NCBI GenBank assembly: GCA_016210895.1
Contig: JACQTG010000035.1
Coordinates: 1-8,109 of the forward strand
Length of the DNA stretch: 8,109 nt
Origin: Acidobacteriota bacterium
GTDB lineage: Bacteria; Acidobacteriota; Terriglobia; Acidoferrales; 2-02-FULL-67-57
Direction of reading: 5' to 3'
Shown: piece by piece, positions 6,401-8,109 of the stretch
How the letters are laid out: the number at the start of each line of letters is the position of its first letter
How positions within the stretch are numbered: the stretch's first letter is position 1
Notes under the pieces: model-generated
Database searches by the model: none
Told to the model about the DNA's origin: nothing
The model's input: only the letters and a program-made list of their open reading frames with translations
Program-made: the position numbers and the translations under genes

Positions 6401-6730
6401 TCAGGACTTGCTCTCCGATTCCGCGGCGGAGGGTTGCAGGCCGGCGATGGCCGAGCGCATCACTTCGATGCGCACCTGGTCGGCGATGCGCAACGTAAGT
6501 ACGTTGTCCTTGATGCCGACGATGGTGCCCAGGATGCCGCCGGTGGTGACCACGCGATCGCCCGCCTTGAGCACCGCCAACATTTGCTGCTGGCGCTTGC
6601 GTTGCCGCTGCGCCGGAAGAATGAGCAGGAGATAAAAGATGACCAGAATGAACAGAAGCGGGAGAAACGCTCCCCAGGCACTTCCCTTCGGCTGCTGTTG
6701 CAGCCACAACCCCAACAGGCTCAGATACAC
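6401..6730 (-). CDS. yajC: Preprotein translocase accessory subunit YajC
   Basis: YajC is a small single-span membrane protein that associates with SecDF. The 109 residues have a short hydrophobic N-terminus, a membrane helix (about 21-39), the basic family motif ILPAQRQRKRQQQM (37-50), and a soluble domain with LKAGDRVVTTGGILGTIVGI (54-73) and RIEVMRSAIAGL (87-98). The tail is acidic and serine-rich. The start codon is GTG at 6730-6728, chosen because GGAGGG (6738-6743) lies 7 nt upstream and no ATG exists before residue 50. It is the first gene of the yajC-secD-secF-tonB-exb run, 151 nt after tgt, with a candidate promoter and stem-loop in that gap. The tgt-yajC-secD-secF order is widespread in bacteria and supports the call. 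Confidence 0.95.
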   Translation of the reverse strand: MYLSLLGLWLQQQPKGSAWGAFLPLLFILVIFYLLLILPAQRQRKRQQQMLAVLKAGDRVVTTGGILGTIVGIKDNVLTLRIADQVRIEVMRSAIAGLQPSAAESESKS

Positions 6731-6737
6731 CCCTCAG

Positions 6738-6743
6738 CCCTCC
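6738..6743 (-). promoter_or_regulatory. Shine-Dalgarno supporting the yajC GTG start
   Basis: GGAGGG on the minus strand lies 7 nt upstream of the GTG at 6730-6728. It is the evidence for a non-ATG start. It overlaps by two bases the copy at 6742-6750 of a 9-bp sequence repeated at 6827-6835. Confidence 0.65.
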
Positions 6744-6802
6744 AGTGGCCCCCAACTAGAATCCTGACCCGGGTTGGACAGGATTGGTTCGACCGCAGCC
6801 CC

Positions 6803-6828
6803 GGCGGTGTCAGAATCCCCACACCGCC
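6803..6828 (-). promoter_or_regulatory. 8-bp GC-rich stem-loop in the yajC leader
   Basis: GGCGGTGT and ACACCGCC are perfectly complementary arms (6803-6810 and 6821-6828) around a 10-nt loop. No U-run follows on either strand, so it is not a standard intrinsic terminator. If transcription starts near 6834, the hairpin is close to the 5' end of an approximately 100-nt leader, where it might stabilise mRNA or regulate it. It could equally mark the 3' end of a tgt transcript by RNA processing. Confidence 0.5.
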
Positions 6829-6840
6829 AGTGGCCGAGAT

Positions 6841-6869
6841 ACTCTGCCGAACGGGTCGGAGTCTGTCAA
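6841..6869 (-). promoter_or_regulatory. Candidate sigma-70-type promoter for the yajC-sec-tonB operon
   Basis: A perfect TTGACA (6869-6864 on the minus strand) begins 13 nt after the tgt stop codon. A 17-nt spacer leads to CAGAGT (6846-6841), only three of six matches to the -10 consensus; shifting by two gives GAGTAT, also three of six. The strong -35 and position in the only sizeable gap make it the best promoter candidate for the downstream run. The weak -10 keeps confidence low. Confidence 0.35.
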
Positions 6870-6881
6870 GGCAAAATTGGC

Positions 6882-8024
6882 TCACGCGCGCTCCTCGGAA
6901 GCGGCGCGCAGCTCGGCTTCGAGCGCGGCCAGCCGGCCGGCGGGGATAGCCTCGCGCAGGCGGCGCAGCACGTCGAGGTAAAAATAGAGATTGTGGTAGG
7001 TGATGAGGATGGCGGCGAGGATTTCCCCGGCGGCAATCAGGTGACGCAGGTAGGCGCGGGTGTAGCGCCGACAGACGCGGCAGCCGCAGCGCGGATCAAT
7101 CGGTCGGGTGTCCTGCGCAAACGGCGCGTTGCGGAGTTGCAGCCGTCCCTCCCAGGTAAAGGCGCAGCCGGTGCGGGCGTTGCGCGTGGGCAGGACGCAG
7201 TCCATCATGTCGACGCCCGCGCGCACATAGTGGACGATGTCGGCCGGGTAGCCCACCCCCATCAGGTACCGCGGCTTGTCTGCAGGCAGCTCGCGCGCGC
7301 AGATTTCAGCCAGCTCGTAGCTCAAGCTGGGCGGCTCACCGACCGCTAGCCCGCCAATGGCGTAGCCGGGAAAGTCAAGCTCTACCAGGCGGCATGCGCA
7401 CTCGCGGCGCAACTCGGGATAGGTACCGCCCTGCACGATGCCGAACAGGGCCTGGGGGACGCCGTTCGTCTCAGCTTGGAGGCTCGTATATGCCTGCTGC
7501 GAGCGCTGCGCCCAGCGCAGCGTCAACTCCATCGAGTGGCGCGCCTTCTCCCGGCTGGCCGGATATTCCAGGCACTCATCGAGCACCATGATCAGGTCAG
7601 CGCCCAGCGCGACCTGCACTTCCACCACCTTTTCCGGTGTCAAGAAGTGCTGGCTGCCGTCCAGGTGCGAGCGGAAAAGCACGCCTTCCTCAGATACCTG
7701 GCGCAGGGTGTTCATACTGAAGACCTGGAAGCCGCCGCTGTCAGTGAGCAGGGCGCGCGGCCAACCCATAAAGCGGTGCAGGCCGCCCAGCGCGCGGATG
7801 GTTTCGTGGCCGGGGCGGAGGTAGAGATGGTAGGCGTTGGCGAGGAGGAGCTCGGCGGCGAGCTCCTCCAGCATCTCCTGCGTCATCGCCTTCACCGTCG
7901 CCGCCGTCCCCACGGGCATAAACACCGGCGTGTGCACCACCCCGTGCGGCGTGTGCAGCCGGCCCAGGCGCGCCGCCGAGTTCGGATTGCGCGCCAGAAT
8001 CTCGAAGCGGAAACCTTCGCCCAT
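6882..8024 (-). CDS. tgt: Queuine/preQ1 tRNA-guanine transglycosylase
   Basis: Tgt swaps guanine 34 in the anticodon of GUN tRNAs (Asp, Asn, His, Tyr) for preQ1, a step of queuosine synthesis in the cytoplasm. The 380 residues match the usual bacterial length and every signature is present. These are LLTDSGGFQVFS (92-103, Asp95 as acid/base), DEC with Asp149 (base recognition), GIVQGG (195-200, Gln198), GGLAVGE (224-230), MGVGYPADI (255-263), and DMMDCVLPTRNARTG (272-286). Asp275 there is the expected covalent nucleophile (Asp280 in Zymomonas). Cys313, Cys315, Cys318 and His344 form the zinc site. The ATG at 8024 is the only plausible start because an in-frame TGA lies at 8039-8037. There is no SD; an extended -10 ends just 11 nt upstream. 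No queA is visible; it may lie beyond 8109. Confidence 0.97.
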   Translation of the reverse strand: MGEGFRFEILARNPNSAARLGRLHTPHGVVHTPVFMPVGTAATVKAMTQEMLEELAAELLLANAYHLYLRPGHETIRALGGLHRFMGWPRALLTDSGGFQVFSMNTLRQVSEEGVLFRSHLDGSQHFLTPEKVVEVQVALGADLIMVLDECLEYPASREKARHSMELTLRWAQRSQQAYTSLQAETNGVPQALFGIVQGGTYPELRRECACRLVELDFPGYAIGGLAVGEPPSLSYELAEICARELPADKPRYLMGVGYPADIVHYVRAGVDMMDCVLPTRNARTGCAFTWEGRLQLRNAPFAQDTRPIDPRCGCRVCRRYTRAYLRHLIAAGEILAAILITYHNLYFYLDVLRRLREAIPAGRLAALEAELRAASEERA

Positions 8025-8035
8025 CGCTCGCGAGC

Positions 8036-8044
8036 ATCATACCA
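8036..8044 (-). promoter_or_regulatory. Extended -10 promoter of tgt, predicted near-leaderless
   Basis: On the minus strand TGG is followed directly by TATGAT: five of six -10 matches plus the TGn extension. No -35 box is evident 17 nt upstream. The expected transcript start is 8028-8029, only 4-5 nt before the tgt ATG at 8024. That agrees with the lack of any Shine-Dalgarno there. Confidence 0.5.
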
Positions 8045-8062
8045 TCGCGGCTGGGAAGGTTT

Positions 8063-8078
8063 TCCCCGCCGGTGGGGA
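8063..8078. promoter_or_regulatory. 16-bp near-perfect palindrome upstream of the tgt promoter
   Basis: TCCCC and GGGGA arms flank a CCGG centre, with one mismatched pair (8068/8073). It would lie at about -34 to -49 relative to the predicted tgt start, a common place for an operator or activator site. It might instead belong to whatever lies beyond 8109. GC-rich sequence makes such palindromes fairly easy to find by chance. Confidence 0.3.
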
Positions 8079-8109
8079 TTCGTGTAGGATGGGGAGCTTC
8101 CGGGAGCAC

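Noticed and set aside
6786..6792. GGTTCGA resembling a tRNA T-loop
   Set aside because: No acceptor stem, anticodon arm or CCA-side pairing could be found around it; it is an isolated heptamer.
6803..6828. Stem-loop as an intrinsic terminator of tgt
   Set aside because: No U-run follows the stem on the minus strand; the sequence after it is GC-rich.
7476..8087. Plus-strand open frame opposite tgt
   Set aside because: Arg/His/Gln-rich and without motifs; tgt on the other strand has every catalytic and zinc residue.
8089..8109. Plus-strand ATG that could start a divergent gene
   Set aside because: Only seven codons are visible, there is no SD at proper spacing and the product is not recognisable.
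8025..8109. preQ1 riboswitch upstream of tgt
   Set aside because: The predicted transcript leader is only 4-5 nt and no H-type pseudoknot with an A-rich tail is seen; the best structure is a simple GC palindrome upstream of the promoter.
1..8109. Mobile element, CRISPR array or phage-defence system
   Set aside because: No transposase, integrase, terminal inverted repeat or regularly spaced repeat was found; gene content and base composition look uniform and chromosomal.

Overview
All recognisable genes in this window lie on the minus strand, so the map reads from high to low coordinates. The order is tgt (8024-6882), yajC (6730-6401), secD (6376-4745), secF (4740-3460), tonB (3457-2735), exbB (2672-1959), two different exbD genes (1949-1482 and 1467-1030), a TPR lipoprotein (971-189), and the first 32 codons of a further gene (97-1) that resembles the N-terminus of a RelA/SpoT (p)ppGpp enzyme. 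The long plus-strand reading frames are GC-rich antisense shadows.

The organism is a GC-rich Gram-negative (diderm) bacterium: it has a TonB/ExbB/ExbD system and a lipoprotein signal peptide. The run yajC-secD-secF-tonB-exbB-exbD-exbD-TPR, with secD and secF unfused and tonB starting 2 nt after secF, fits Acidobacteriota best in my judgement. This is an inference from remembered gene order and protein style; no search was run.

From yajC to the TPR gene, gaps are 24, 4, 2, 62, 9, 14 and 58 nt with no convincing internal promoter or terminator, so this looks like one long operon. Its theme is use of the proton-motive force at the inner membrane. YajC-SecD-SecF pulls exported proteins through SecYEG. 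ExbB-ExbD-TonB passes energy to outer-membrane receptors, which themselves arrive through Sec. The TPR lipoprotein is a plausible periplasmic scaffold.

Control signals are unusually readable. tgt and the relA-like gene each have an extended -10 motif (TGnTATGAT and TGnTAGAAT type). tgt appears to have a leader of only 4-5 nt. A TTGACA-containing candidate promoter and an 8-bp stem-loop lie in the 151-nt gap between tgt and yajC. Shine-Dalgarno (SD) spacing moves the exbB start to an ATG at 2672, and the yajC start is GTG.

No mobile element, CRISPR array, rRNA or tRNA was seen, and no gene-free stretch exceeds 300 bases. This is mostly a housekeeping region. The points of interest are the export/TonB gene fusion, an approximately 80-residue SecF periplasmic insertion, a TonB with atypical transmembrane and linker sequences, and the paired ExbDs.
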